NCBI GenBank assembly: GCA_016712665.1 | Contig: JADJQP010000006.1 | Coordinates: forward strand, 62,001 to 126,000 | Source: Bacteroidota bacterium | GTDB lineage: Bacteria > Bacteroidota > Bacteroidia > Chitinophagales > Chitinophagaceae | Direction of reading: 5' to 3' | DNA length: 64,000 nt | Shown: in pieces, positions 10,729 through 20,527 of the stretch | How the letters are laid out: every line of letters begins with the position of its first letter | Numbering within the stretch: position 1 is the first letter of the stretch | Translations under genes and position numbers: made by a program | Notes under the pieces: generated by a model | Seen by the model: only the letters and a program-made list of their open reading frames with translations | What the model was told of the DNA's origin: nothing | Database searches by the model: none

Positions 10729-11154
10729 CTATAAAAATAATTTTTTTTCAGTATAATATTTCACCCCGCTACTGTTCCAATGAATCTGCACGGTATAGGC
10801 ACCATGCAGTGTAGAAATATCAACGGTTTGCCCATTGTCGGCATTGGTTTGAATGGCAATGCTTTGATCTTTAGATTTATCTGCGGCAAAATACAATTTG
10901 ATATCACCTGAAATCTGTGGCAATTCCTTTGGAAACAGCACTTGCATCCTACCCTCTTTGGTTTCGATGGTTACTGTTTGTTCCAAGGCAGTTGAATTGC
11001 TTTTTTGATCAATTTTATCCTGAAATTTTAATTCTTCTTCATAGTACTTTTCAGTAACTAAATCGAGTGGTGTATTCACACTGCGTACAGCAAAATAAGT
11101 CAGCATGCCGACGAAGGCGAGAAGGGTAAGGATGATGTAGTGAAACCAATTCAT
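10729..11154 (-). CDS. ccoH: FixH/CcoH-family cbb3 oxidase assembly protein
   Basis: The protein is 141 residues with one N-terminal membrane anchor (NWFHYIILTLLAFVGMLTYF) and a periplasmic domain starting LDLVTEKYYEEELKFQ, the FixH hallmark in this phylum. FixH/CcoH helps assemble and stabilise the cbb3 oxidase. It lies between ccoG (13-bp gap) and the TauE/SafE gene (no gap). Confidence 0.85.
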   Translation of the reverse strand: MNWFHYIILTLLAFVGMLTYFAVRSVNTPLDLVTEKYYEEELKFQDKIDQKSNSTALEQTVTIETKEGRMQVLFPKELPQISGDIKLYFAADKSKDQSIAIQTNADNGQTVDISTLHGAYTVQIHWNSSGVKYYTEKKLFL

Positions 11155-11167
11155 AGTTTATATTTTT

Positions 11168-12679
11168 TTAATTTACAGGTGCCATAAAGGTCGTTTTTGA
11201 AGTGGTTATCAACTCATTCCCATCAAAAATATCCACTTCCAAACTCGATTTCTTTTCATGAATAGATCGTAATGGTATTCTAATAAACAGTTGACCTTGT
11301 TTTTCGCCACCTACCGGCACCTCAATTTTTTCATGACCAATCAACTCAATCTTCCCATTTGCGTTACGCAGTACGAAATGAATCTCCATCGGTTTGTTTC
11401 GTTTATTAGCCACCTTAAAGTTATACAAATTACTGATAGTGCCGTCAGGATGTTCCTGATAAAATTGTCCGGGGGTTCTGAGTATTGACGCATCCAATAA
11501 CGAATGACTCATAAAAGTAAAGCTAAGGATGCCAATTAAAATCAGCAGTACGGCACTATATGCAATTATTCGAGGAGTGATACCGGCCTTCTTTTTATTT
11601 ACAATCATGTCTTCAGAAGTATATCTTATGAGACCTTTTGGCTTATGAATTTTCACCATAATATCGTCGCAGGCATCAATACAAGCGGTGCAATTAATAC
11701 ACTCCAACTGGGTGCCGTTCCGAATATCGATTCCTGTAGGGCACACCAATACGCAGGCTTTGCAATCGATGCAATCTCCCATTTCTTTTACGGCCGGTTC
11801 GGCCACAAGTACCGGTTCGTGAATTTTGGTGCAATTGTCGCATTTCCCTGTACAGTTGCTTCCGTCCTCGTGAAGCGCTTTTGGCGGTGTACTTTCCAGT
11901 TTTTCTTTTGACATTTTGCCTCTCGGTTCTCCACGTACATAATCGTAGGCCACTAAAATCGATTTTTTGTCGAGCATTACTCCTTGCAAACGACCATAAG
12001 GACAGGCAACAATACAAATCTGCTCTCTAAAAAAGGCATATACAGCATAAAAAACAAAAGTAAAAATCACAATGGCGAAAAAGCCCAAAATATGAACGGT
12101 TATTGGTTCGGTGATGATTTTCTTTAATGCGGGCATTCCAATGATATAGGCCAAAAACGTGTTGGAAATGGCAAAAGAAACCAAAAAAAACAGGAAGTGC
12201 TTCAGTAGGCGTTTTCTGATTTTCAAAGTGGTCCAAGCACTATTCCGCAAATTCCGCTGCTGTTGTGCATCGCCATCAATCCAATATTCTATTTTTCGAA
12301 AAACCATTTCCATAAAAATGGTTTGGGGACATGCCCAACCGCAAAATAAGCGACCAAATACCACCGTAAACAACACTACAAATACCACAAAGGTGAGCAT
12401 CGCCAACCCAAACACTATCAAATCTTGCACACCAAAATGAAGTCCGAAAATGATAAATTTTCGTTCTACCACATTGAGCATAAATAAGGGTTCGCCCTCA
12501 TATTGAAGAAAGGGAAGTCCGAAAAAAACAAGTAAATAGAAGATGCTGGTTATGGTTCGAGCATTGTAAAACCAGCCTTTAGGCTTTTTGGCAAAAATCC
12601 ATTTTCTACTTCCGTCCTTCTCAACAGTGGTTATGGTGTCACGATAATTATTCTCATCAGGATTTATGATTGCAGACAT
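11168..12679 (-). CDS. ccoG: cytochrome c oxidase accessory protein CcoG
   Basis: The protein has 503 residues. N-terminal membrane helices carry the motif VFGRLFCGWACPQTIFMEMV. Two ferredoxin-type [4Fe-4S] motifs follow (CIDCKACVLVCP and CINCTACIDACD, about residues 290-330), then another membrane helix and a C-terminal Ig-like FixG domain (about 390-500). CcoG/FixG is a cupric reductase that supplies Cu(I) for cbb3 assembly. Its start lies 6 bp after ccoP, within one operon. Confidence 0.93.
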   Translation of the reverse strand: MSAIINPDENNYRDTITTVEKDGSRKWIFAKKPKGWFYNARTITSIFYLLVFFGLPFLQYEGEPLFMLNVVERKFIIFGLHFGVQDLIVFGLAMLTFVVFVVLFTVVFGRLFCGWACPQTIFMEMVFRKIEYWIDGDAQQQRNLRNSAWTTLKIRKRLLKHFLFFLVSFAISNTFLAYIIGMPALKKIITEPITVHILGFFAIVIFTFVFYAVYAFFREQICIVACPYGRLQGVMLDKKSILVAYDYVRGEPRGKMSKEKLESTPPKALHEDGSNCTGKCDNCTKIHEPVLVAEPAVKEMGDCIDCKACVLVCPTGIDIRNGTQLECINCTACIDACDDIMVKIHKPKGLIRYTSEDMIVNKKKAGITPRIIAYSAVLLILIGILSFTFMSHSLLDASILRTPGQFYQEHPDGTISNLYNFKVANKRNKPMEIHFVLRNANGKIELIGHEKIEVPVGGEKQGQLFIRIPLRSIHEKKSSLEVDIFDGNELITTSKTTFMAPVN

Positions 12680-12685
12680 GAATTT

Positions 12686-13846
12686 CTATTTTTTAGTGGT
12701 GTCACTAACACCGGTCATCACACTATCCTTCACTACATTTACGGTATCAGCAACGGCACCGGTGTACAACTCTCCTTGCGGAGCCTTACCACCTGCCACA
12801 TTGGTTCCCCCTAATTTGGTAAGAATATAAGAAGCAACTGCCTGCATATCGCCCGGTTTGATTTCGCTTTGCCAAGATCGCATTCCTTTTGCAGCCACAC
12901 CATATTTCACAACTTTGAAAACGCTTTTGATATCGCCTCCATGCAACCAGTATTGATCGGTAAAATTGGGTCCAACACCCCCTTGTCCTTTATCGCCATG
13001 ACAAGCTACACAGTTAGTTGTATACACTTTTTCGCCGGCAGCCAACATACTGGCATCAGTCAACAAGGTAACCGTATTTTCATCAACAGAGTTTCCGGCT
13101 TTTTTCAGATAGGCTTCTTTGGCAATAGCAGCTTGCTCCAATTCTATTTCATATTCTTGCAAGGGCAATGGACTGGCTTCAAGTACATGATAGTTAATCC
13201 AGTAAACGACAGAAGCAAGCACCGTTATCACAAAGATATACTTAAGCATGGGAGGCATTCCATTATCCAACTCCTGTATGCCGTCATAGTCATGATCGGT
13301 AAGCAACTCAGCATCTTTCTCCAATGGAATATCATTACCCAACATGGCATTAAATTGCATCCATTTAGGCAGTCGGCTTGCTGCAGGGGCAATAAGACCT
13401 TTTTTAACCAGGAAGGAAAATAACACATAACTAAGAATGCACACTACAATAAATTCAAATAGTAAAACTCCAAACATTACCCAAAAAAGAGTTGCATCCA
13501 TTCCAAACATTTGACCGGTATCTGCCTTTGGGGCCTCGGCAGCAACCTCTTGTGAAAATCCTGTAAGACTGCTGAACAGTAATACTAGAAGCATCCCTAG
13601 CTTTTTATTTTCCTTAATTTTTTGCCATACCTCATTGGTATCTCTTTCAATAAGTCCGGAAACAATTTTTCCCAGAATTATTATCACTATCAATAAAATG
13701 ATGGCCGACAATAGCATCAGCATCAATGGGCCGTTTGCCCAAAATGAGGGTTGCGCTTCAGTGCCTGCGGCCTTCATAGTGGAATGCATGAGCAAAAACA
13801 GCGGGGTCATCAAACAAATTTTTTTTATCGAAAAAAGGTTTTTCAT
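12686..13846 (-). CDS. ccoP: cbb3 oxidase subunit III (diheme-type family, one heme c seen)
   Basis: I took the start at MKNLFSIKKI; an upstream ATG at 13894 would overlap ccoQ. The protein has N-terminal membrane segments, the cbb3 N-terminal domain (LDNGMPPMLKYIFVITV), and one cytochrome c domain with CVACH (about residue 280) and axial Met in AKGMRSWQ. CcoP transfers electrons to the CcoNO core. Proteobacterial CcoP has two CxxCH sites; only one is present here, as is common in Bacteroidota. Confidence 0.92.
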   Translation of the reverse strand: MKNLFSIKKICLMTPLFLLMHSTMKAAGTEAQPSFWANGPLMLMLLSAIILLIVIIILGKIVSGLIERDTNEVWQKIKENKKLGMLLVLLFSSLTGFSQEVAAEAPKADTGQMFGMDATLFWVMFGVLLFEFIVVCILSYVLFSFLVKKGLIAPAASRLPKWMQFNAMLGNDIPLEKDAELLTDHDYDGIQELDNGMPPMLKYIFVITVLASVVYWINYHVLEASPLPLQEYEIELEQAAIAKEAYLKKAGNSVDENTVTLLTDASMLAAGEKVYTTNCVACHGDKGQGGVGPNFTDQYWLHGGDIKSVFKVVKYGVAAKGMRSWQSEIKPGDMQAVASYILTKLGGTNVAGGKAPQGELYTGAVADTVNVVKDSVMTGVSDTTKK

Positions 13847-13859
13847 TGTTCGTATTTTT

Positions 13860-14021
13860 TTAATTGTCGAAAGGGATATTTTTAATTTTATCAAGTGAGG
13901 CTTTGTCGGCTTTTACTACATAGAATAGTAGGGCTACAAAGAAGATGAAAAATATCAGTAGAGATACCAGTGGAAATATGCCCACTCCCTCTATGCTTTT
14001 GAGATAATTTATAAATTTCAT
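13860..14021 (-). CDS. ccoQ: CcoQ-like small cbb3 oxidase subunit
   Basis: A 53-residue ORF runs from MKFINYLKSIEGVGIFPLV through one hydrophobic helix (SLLIFFIFFVALLFYVV) and a charged tail ending KNIPFDN. It starts 8 bp after the ccoNO stop and ends 13 bp before ccoP. Size, single helix and position match the CcoQ/FixQ subunit that stabilises the complex. It is too short for many gene finders. Confidence 0.8.
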   Translation of the reverse strand: MKFINYLKSIEGVGIFPLVSLLIFFIFFVALLFYVVKADKASLDKIKNIPFDN

Positions 14022-14028
14022 GGATAGT

Positions 14029-16179
14029 CTATTTTGAGGTTAAGGGTTGCTTTTGAATATCAGTACCAAGTCGTTGCAAATACGCAATAAGTGCAATGAT
14101 ATCCTTTTGCTCAATTTTATCGATACCTTCCGTTTTAATCAATTTCTTCACATCCTCATCTTCCATCAAACGGTTTGCTATTCCTTGCGCTTGTTCTGTA
14201 AGTTCTTTTACAGCCACCTTTTCATACCCTTCTTCATAAGGCACGCCCAAGGTGCGCATGGCATTAATTTTTGCTTCTGTGCTGGCCACATCAATATTGT
14301 CGTGAAACAACCATGGATAGGAAGGCATTATAGAACCGGTGGTAATCCAAGATGGTTCATACATATGTTTGAAATGCCATGAATCAGGGTTTCTACCTCC
14401 TTGTCGGGCTAAATCGGGTCCGGTGCGTTTTGACCCCCATTGAAACGGATGATCATATACAAACTCTCCCGCTTTCGAGTATTCGCCGTATCGTTCGGTT
14501 TCGTGCCTAAAAGGACGTATCATTTGTGAGTGACAGTTATAGCAGCCTTCTTTGATGTAAATATCACGGCCCTGTAATTCTAATGGTGTATAGGGCTTAA
14601 CACTACTAATGGTTGGAATATTGGATTTGACAAGAAATGTTGGCACCAATTCTACCACACCACCTACAATAACGACTACTAAACTCAAAATCAAAAACTG
14701 AACAGGTCTTCTTTCAATCCATCTGTGCCAATGTTCACCTTGATGTGCCACAGTTGCATTTACCAAGGCAGGAGCCGACATATTTTCTTCTGCTACCAAA
14801 GATCCTTTCTTAATAGTTTTAATTAAATTGTACAACATCACTACAAATCCCCCTAGGTAAATGGTTCCACCGATGCCTCTCAATAAATACAATAATTTCA
14901 CCCGAACTACAGTGTCCATGAAAGTATAGCGAAGGGTACCATCAGCTGTAAATTCACTCCAGCTTAAGCTTTGAGAGAAACCTGCCCAATACATTGGAAT
15001 GGCATATAGGAGAATCCCTAAAGTACCCAACCAGAAGTGCGTATTCATTAATGATTTTGAATGAATGGTAGTATTAAATAATCGTGGAATCAACCAGTAA
15101 AGCATCGCAAAGGTCATAAAGCCATTCCAACCCAAAGCACCAACATGCACGTGTGCTACCGTCCAATCGGTAAAATGAGAGATAGCATTTACATTTTTTA
15201 AAGAAAGCAAGGGCCCTTCAAAGGTGGACATACCATAGGCGGTAATAGCTACTACCAAAAATTTCAAAATGGTATCTTCACGTACTTTATCCCAAGCACC
15301 TCTCAAGGTAAGTAATCCATTAAACATCCCACCCCATGATGGAGCCAACAGCATAATGGAAAATACGGTTCCCAATGACTGAGCCCAATCGGGCAATGAA
15401 GTATAGAGTAAGTGGTGAGGACCTGCCCAAATATATAAGAAAATTAATGCCCAAAAATGCACGATGGACAATCGATATGAATATACAGGTCTATTAGCTG
15501 CCTTTGGCAAGAAATAGTACATCACCCCCAGATAAGGAGTTGTAAGAAAAAAGGCTACGGCATTATGCCCATACCACCATTGTACCAAGGCATCTTGTAC
15601 ACCGGCATACCATGAATAGCTCTTAAATAAAGATACCGGCAATTCAAATGAATTACAATATGCAACATGGCCCAGTCACAAAAGTGGCTATGTAAAACCA
15701 TATACCTACATACAAATGCTTTTCGCGACGTTTGATAATGGTTCCAAACATATTGATACCAAATACCACCCATATTAAGGCAATCATAATATCAATAGGC
15801 CATTCCAATTCCGCATACTCTTTACCGGTGGTATAACCCAAAACCAGTGTCAGTGCTGCGGAGACTATAATCAATTGCCAGCCCCAGAAATGAATCTTGC
15901 TCAGCAAATCGCTAAACATGCGGCTTTCAAAAGACGTTGCAAGGAGTAATAAACCCCCATAAAAATTCCATTACCCACAAAAGCAAAAATAACCGCATTG
16001 GTATGTAAGGGTCGTAATCTGCCAAATGTGGTATAAGGAAGCTTAAAATTCAAAGCGGGGTAATACAGCTGAAATGCCACAATAACACCGACCAGCATCC
16101 CTACAAAACCCCAGAGCATAGTGGCATAAGCAAAGTTTTTGACGATCCTATTGTCGTATTTAAAATTTTCCATTTCCAT
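14029..16179 (-). CDS. ccoNO: cbb3 oxidase fused subunits I and II (three frameshifts)
   Basis: This is the catalytic core of the high-affinity terminal oxidase. The CcoN part carries heme and CuB ligands (PLHTNAVIFAFVG, WWYGHNAVAFF, GPHHLLYTSLPDW, AHVHVGALGWNGF). The fused CcoO part carries heme c CYNCHSQ and the MIRPFRHETERYG motif. The fusion is usual in Bacteroidota. Three single-base losses break the frame: near 15922 (SLQRLLKA then RMFSDLL), near 15660 (FVT then AMLHIV) and near 15650 (HIV then NSFELPVSLF). Their sum is three bases, so the total length is close to natural (about 717 residues). ATG 16179 (MEMENFKYDN) is preferred over the TTG at 16185. Confidence 0.92.
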
Positions 16180-16212
16180 ATTCAATTATTATTAGTTTTT
16201 AGTTATTAGTTT

Positions 16213-16371
16213 CTACTTATTGTTTGTTGGTTTCTCTTCTTCAAATAAAATCCGAATCGAGGGAGTGTGCACATCATCATACTGACCGTTTTTGGTACTG
16301 ATTACAAAGGCAACCAGAAACGCAACAGCGATACTTAAACTAAACGCAATCAGTAATATCATGACACTCAT
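16213..16371 (-). CDS. ccoS: cbb3 oxidase assembly protein CcoS
   Basis: A 52-residue ORF reads MSVMILLIAFSLSIAVAFLV, then a short polar stretch containing NGQYDDVHTPSIRILFEEE, which is the CcoS pattern of one membrane helix followed by a YDD-type cytosolic tail. CcoS is needed for insertion of heme and copper into CcoN. It is the first gene of the operon, directly behind a promoter with Fnr-type boxes. Confidence 0.9.
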   Translation of the reverse strand: MSVMILLIAFSLSIAVAFLVAFVISTKNGQYDDVHTPSIRILFEEEKPTNNK

Positions 16372-16394
16372 ACGAACTGTTTATTATTACGGGT

Positions 16395-16460
16395 CAAAAG
16401 TATTCGAAGCATCCGGTGTATTTTATGACTATCGTCATTAATATTTATGATATAAATCAT
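16395..16460 (-). promoter_or_regulatory. ccoS promoter with two Crp/Fnr-type palindromes
   Basis: Read on the minus strand, TACTTTTG at 16402-16395 fits the -7 consensus TAnnTTTG. A palindrome ATGAC-TATC-GTCAT (16425-16438) is centred 29.5 bp upstream of the 5' end of the -7 box, about -42 from the expected start site. A second palindrome ATGAT-ATAA-ATCAT (16447-16460) is centred 22 bp further upstream and overlaps the ccoI stop codon. Both resemble the Fnr box (TTGAT-N4-ATCAA), and the first is at the class II activator position. Confidence 0.7.
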
Positions 16461-18870
16461 ATATTCAAGTTATTGGTTTTCGCAAAAATTCGCGATAATA
16501 AAAAGCTGATTCCTACTATACTTACCGTACTTATTGGCATCAGAATGGCTGCTACCACCGGCGTCAGTAAACCTTGCATGGCATAGCTGAGACCAATAAG
16601 ATTGTAAATAACGGAGATGGCAAAACAACTAAGCAATATCGTTTTGGCATTTTGTATATAATTGAGCAACGGTTTCAATTTAGGCAACTGATCTACCTTC
16701 AAGATGACATCACAAGCCGGAAGAAAATTGTTCTCATTCTCAATAATGGCCATTCCAATATCACTTTTCTCAAAGGCCTGCGCATCATTGAGGCCATCCC
16801 CAATCATCATCACCACTTGGCCATTTTGTTGCAAATGCTCAATGTGTTGGGTTTTCTGTTCAGGCAACTGATTGAATTTGAGGCCGTTCACTTCGTCAAA
16901 AATGGGCTTCAAATGCTTCTCCTCTGCGTTGTTATCTCCACTTAATAAGTGCAATTTAAAATGCTTTTTTAGTTGTTGCAAGGCGTTGAAAATCCCTTTT
17001 CGATATTCATTCTTGATTTCAAAAAAGCCCACTACTTCACCATTTAGTTCAGCAAATACCTTGGTAATATTGTCTGCTTTACCTGTGCGCACTTGCAGCC
17101 ATTCTTGCGATCCAAGTCGAATCAATTGGCCTTCCACCCTTCCTGAGATTCCTTTTCCATCATAGGATGTAAACTCCGAAACATGAAAGGATTCTGTTTC
17201 ATTTACAAATTGTCGTATCGCCTTACTGAGCGGATGTATGGAATGATAACTAACCGAATAAATTTCCTTCCATTCGCGGGCGGAAAGTTCTCTTCCGATA
17301 TACTCAACCTTCGACTGGTTTGAATGGGTAAGCGTGCCCGTTTTGTCAAACACCAGGGTATTCACCTTCTTCATCTTTTCGAGCACAGAGGCATTTTTGA
17401 TATACATGCCATTTTCAGCCAAGATATGTAGCAAATTGCCAAAGGTGAATGTACTACTCAATAACAACGCACAAGGGCAAGCCACTATCCAAACGGTGAT
17501 TAAGGCAGTAAACCCGGTCTGATACTGGCCCATTGTACACCAATACACACAGGCCAATACACCTAAAAGCAATACCGTAGCGGAAAAATACAGATTGATT
17601 TTTTCAGTGGTTAGAATGGTGTTGGTTTCGTATTTTCGAGATTGCTTGCTATTCCACAGTTGGGTAATATAACTTTGCGAAGGTTTCTTGGTAATTTTAG
17701 CACACTGGTTCCATTTTGTTGAATGGCCCCAGCATAAATCACTTCATGTTGTTGCTTTTCAACCCAATTGCTTTCGCCGGTAACGAAGCTATAGTCAAAC
17801 CAAGCCCGTTCTTGCATTAGAATTCCATCAGCAGGTACCACTTCCTGATGTCGGATGATGATTTCATCGCCAATATTGGCATCTACCAATGCAATGTTCT
17901 TTTCAACGCCATGCTCATACTTATTGACGGCAATGGGCAAATAGGATGACAAATTCTTCTGAAAAGTAAGATAGCTATAGGTCTTATTTTGAAAAAAACG
18001 ACCTACCAACATAAAAAATACAATGCCACTCATACTGTCAAGATATCCCATCCGATTATAAAAAATAATTTGAATGACACTCATCACAAAGGCCACTACA
18101 ATAGCCAAGGTAATGGGTACATCAATATTGATTTGTTTTTGTTTCAATACCTGCCACGAACTGACAAAAAACTCTTGGGCAGCATATAACAAAACAGGAA
18201 GTGAGAGCAATAAGCACAGGTAATTAAAGGCCATATTTAGCAAGGTATCATCAAAGAATTTGCCTCCTGAAAAATAATCCGGCAAACTCAACATCATGAT
18301 ATTTCCAAAACAAAATCCTGCGATAGCAATTTTATATAAGGCCTTTCGAGTCAACTTTTTACTTTGTTTTTTTGATAACTCGTCAAACGACAAATTGGGC
18401 TCATAGCCAATTTTCTTAAGTAAAATCACCACCTCTTTTAAGGACACTTCATCGTGATTGAATACAATATCCACTTCCTTTTCTAGAAACGTAACCCTCG
18501 ATGAAACAATACCGCCTTGCAATCGGTGTAAGCTCTCTAAAAGCCAGATACAAGAACTGCAGTGCATATTAGGGACCGAGAACTTCACATGGGTTTGTTG
18601 CTTTTCTTTAAAGTAAATGAGCTTCTCTTGAATATGAGGTTCATCAAGGAAATCGTAATAGGTATTCAATACCACTTTCTTTTGCGAAATCCCTGGATTT
18701 TGTGTAATACTGTAGTACGTACACATTTGATTTTGACGCAAAATATCATAAACCGTTTTGCAACCGGAGCAGCAAAAGTGCTTGTCATCAAATTGAAGAA
18801 TGGTTGACAAGCAAACATCACCGCAATGATAGCAGGTTACATCGGTAGCAGAGGAAATAGTAGTTGCCAT
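16457..18870 (-). CDS. ccoI: copper-translocating P-type ATPase of the cbb3 locus (one frameshift)
   Basis: This P1B ATPase is thought to export copper for cbb3 assembly (CcoI/FixI). The N-terminus has a cysteine-rich metal-binding region (CYHCGDVC, CCSGCKTVYD), then an HMA domain with MHCSSCIW. In the membrane is the CPC motif (VACPCALLLSS), followed by the phosphorylation site DKTGTLTH and the hinge MIGDGLNDAQAF. The frame breaks at 17695-17698 (A4 on the coding strand). One extra A joins NGTSVLKI to TKKPSQSYITQLW, and the reading continues open into LLLGVLACVYW. Length is about 804 residues. It has its own Fnr-box promoter and lies upstream of ccoS. Confidence 0.9.
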
Positions 18871-18893
18871 AAAAAGTTTTACGTTAGACGACG

Positions 18894-18937
18894 CAAAACT
18901 AGGAACATATTGTTTCCCTAAAAATGATATAAATCAC
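18894..18937 (-). promoter_or_regulatory. ccoI promoter with Fnr-type box
   Basis: On the minus strand, TAGTTTTG (18901-18894) is an exact TAnnTTTG -7 element. The palindrome core TGATATAAATCA (18925-18936) is centred 29.5 bp upstream of its 5' end, exactly as at the ccoS promoter. The 12-bp core is identical to the distal ccoS box. The putative regulator gene begins about 40 bp further on. Confidence 0.7.
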
Positions 18938-18972
18938 TTTTAGGATTCCATGAAAAGTACGTTTTGTATCTA

Positions 18973-19683
18973 TTAATCGTATAGGTGAGCGGTTCGAAAC
19001 AGGTGATCTTCGTCGAGAATTTTTATGCGCTTTTGTTCCAATTCAACGATGCCTTCTTTCTTAAAATCGCTGAGCACACGTATAAGCGACTCGGTGGCTG
19101 TACCAACAATATTGGCCAATTCTTCGCGACTGAGCACTACATTCAAGGTTTGTCCATCACTTTCGAGTCCGTACTTGCCCTTTAATAAGAAAAGAGATTC
19201 GGCTACGCGTTCTCGAACGGGTTTTTGTGCCAAATCACTGAGTTTGTGCTCTGCTTGCTTTAAATCGCTTGCCAGTAAATTTACCATCTTCTTGTAAATG
19301 ACGGTATTATCTTCCATCAACTGTTCTACCATGTGTTTGGGTACATAACACAAAGTAGTCTCCTCAAGAGCTGCTGCTCCACATTGATAATTTTCATTAC
19401 TTAACAGCGCTCGGTATCCAACTACATCCGCATCATTGGCAAGACGTACTATTTGTTCCTTCCCTTCACTTCCTCGTCGATATATTTTTACTTTGCCCTT
19501 TTTAATGCAATAGAGTCCATGTGGCTTAGAATCTTGAAGAAACAGTACCTGTCCCTTATGTAAGGTCACAACTGATTTTTCGTAATTCAGTTTTTCAAAA
19601 TCATCATTCTTCAAATCAGAAAAAACTGATATTCTGCAATTGGGGCAATCTCGACAATCATAACTGCAATGTCCTAGGTCCAT
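18973..19683 (-). CDS. Crp/Fnr-family regulator with N-terminal cysteine cluster
   Basis: This 236-residue protein begins MDLGHCSYDCRDCPNCRI, a CX3CX2CX2C cluster resembling the [4Fe-4S] ligands of FNR-type oxygen sensors. A cyclic-nucleotide-binding-fold domain follows (about residues 30-145), then a long dimerisation helix and a winged helix with the recognition segment LSREELANIVGTATESLIRV. The position beside the cbb3 genes, and the matching boxes at both cco promoters, make it the likely microaerobic activator of the locus. Iron-sulfur binding is inferred, not shown. Its own promoter lacks the box. Confidence 0.88.
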   Translation of the reverse strand: MDLGHCSYDCRDCPNCRISVFSDLKNDDFEKLNYEKSVVTLHKGQVLFLQDSKPHGLYCIKKGKVKIYRRGSEGKEQIVRLANDADVVGYRALLSNENYQCGAAALEETTLCYVPKHMVEQLMEDNTVIYKKMVNLLASDLKQAEHKLSDLAQKPVRERVAESLFLLKGKYGLESDGQTLNVVLSREELANIVGTATESLIRVLSDFKKEGIVELEQKRIKILDEDHLFRTAHLYD

Positions 19684-19733
19684 TCTTTGGTATTTAATTT
19701 ATGTGCAACTACAATATTGTAAGAGAGTAGCTT

Positions 19734-19741
19734 CAAAGTTA
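19734..19741 (-). promoter_or_regulatory. -7 element TAACTTTG of the Crp/Fnr gene
   Basis: On the minus strand, TAACTTTG is an exact TAnnTTTG match, 50 bp upstream of the regulator ATG. No TGAT-N4-ATCA palindrome sits at the position used in the cco promoters. Confidence 0.45.
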
Positions 19742-19829
19742 AAAAAATAAATGAATTATTTTACAAAAAAATAAATCGAAAAGGTCAAATATCGCTTGTC
19801 TAGGCAAATCTCGCCTATACGAAAAACGG

Positions 19830-20468
19830 CTATTTACTGCATTCTTCCAACATCTGCATGGTTTGTTCATCACCCCAAGTAGGCATCAACTCATTAGCCG
19901 GTTTAAAAACCGCATAGGTGGCAACTGCTTTTTCAAATAGTTCTTTGGCGGCTTTTTTTCCACCACCGTACGCTTCTGGTGTGTAGTACTTTGACTGACC
20001 TTCAAGGTAATAAACCCTAGGATTATTGGGATTAAGTGCTTTTGCTTGTCCCAAAATCTTTGCAGACTCCATCCCATACTTCATGCCGCGCGTCATCGGA
20101 TCCACTCCAATTCGAGCACTTTTACAAAGGGATTGAACACACATGATTTCGTCATTTACACTCAATACGGAGGCCTCTTCCAATAGCTTTTCAGATTGGT
20201 CTATGATGGCGTCTACCTTGTCTTTGTCTGCAATAGTCATGGCTTGCATTACATAGCAAAATGCAGCGTAATATTTTGGTAGCCATTCGCTTTTTTCGGC
20301 TGCAGCGATTCGCTCAAAACCATTCGCAATCGATTGAAAAGACTCGGGCGTTTTGGCCTCTTTTAATTTAAGAAAGTGAGCCTTCATGGCGCCTACATAT
20401 TGCGCTGATTGAGAAAATAAATGGGTGCACAAAAACAGGCCAACCAGTAATAATAGAATCTTTTTCAT
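19830..20468 (-). CDS. secreted alpha-helical repeat protein, function unknown
   Basis: The signal peptide is MKKILLLLVGLFLCTHLFSQ. The remaining 190 residues are helical, with TPR-like spacing (SLCKSARIGVDPMTRGMKYG, QAKALNPNNPRVYYLEGQS, KELFEKAVATYAVFKP). Small proteins of this kind are found near TonB receptors in Bacteroidota. It starts 59 bp after the TonB receptor gene and is probably co-transcribed with it. It is likely periplasmic. Confidence 0.7.
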   Translation of the reverse strand: MKKILLLLVGLFLCTHLFSQSAQYVGAMKAHFLKLKEAKTPESFQSIANGFERIAAAEKSEWLPKYYAAFCYVMQAMTIADKDKVDAIIDQSEKLLEEASVLSVNDEIMCVQSLCKSARIGVDPMTRGMKYGMESAKILGQAKALNPNNPRVYYLEGQSKYYTPEAYGGGKKAAKELFEKAVATYAVFKPANELMPTWGDEQTMQMLEECSK

Positions 20469-20527
20469 AGTAGTTTTCTTTTATGTTGCAAATATCCGAT
20501 ACATTTTGAGGATTTCGCAATGAAAAT

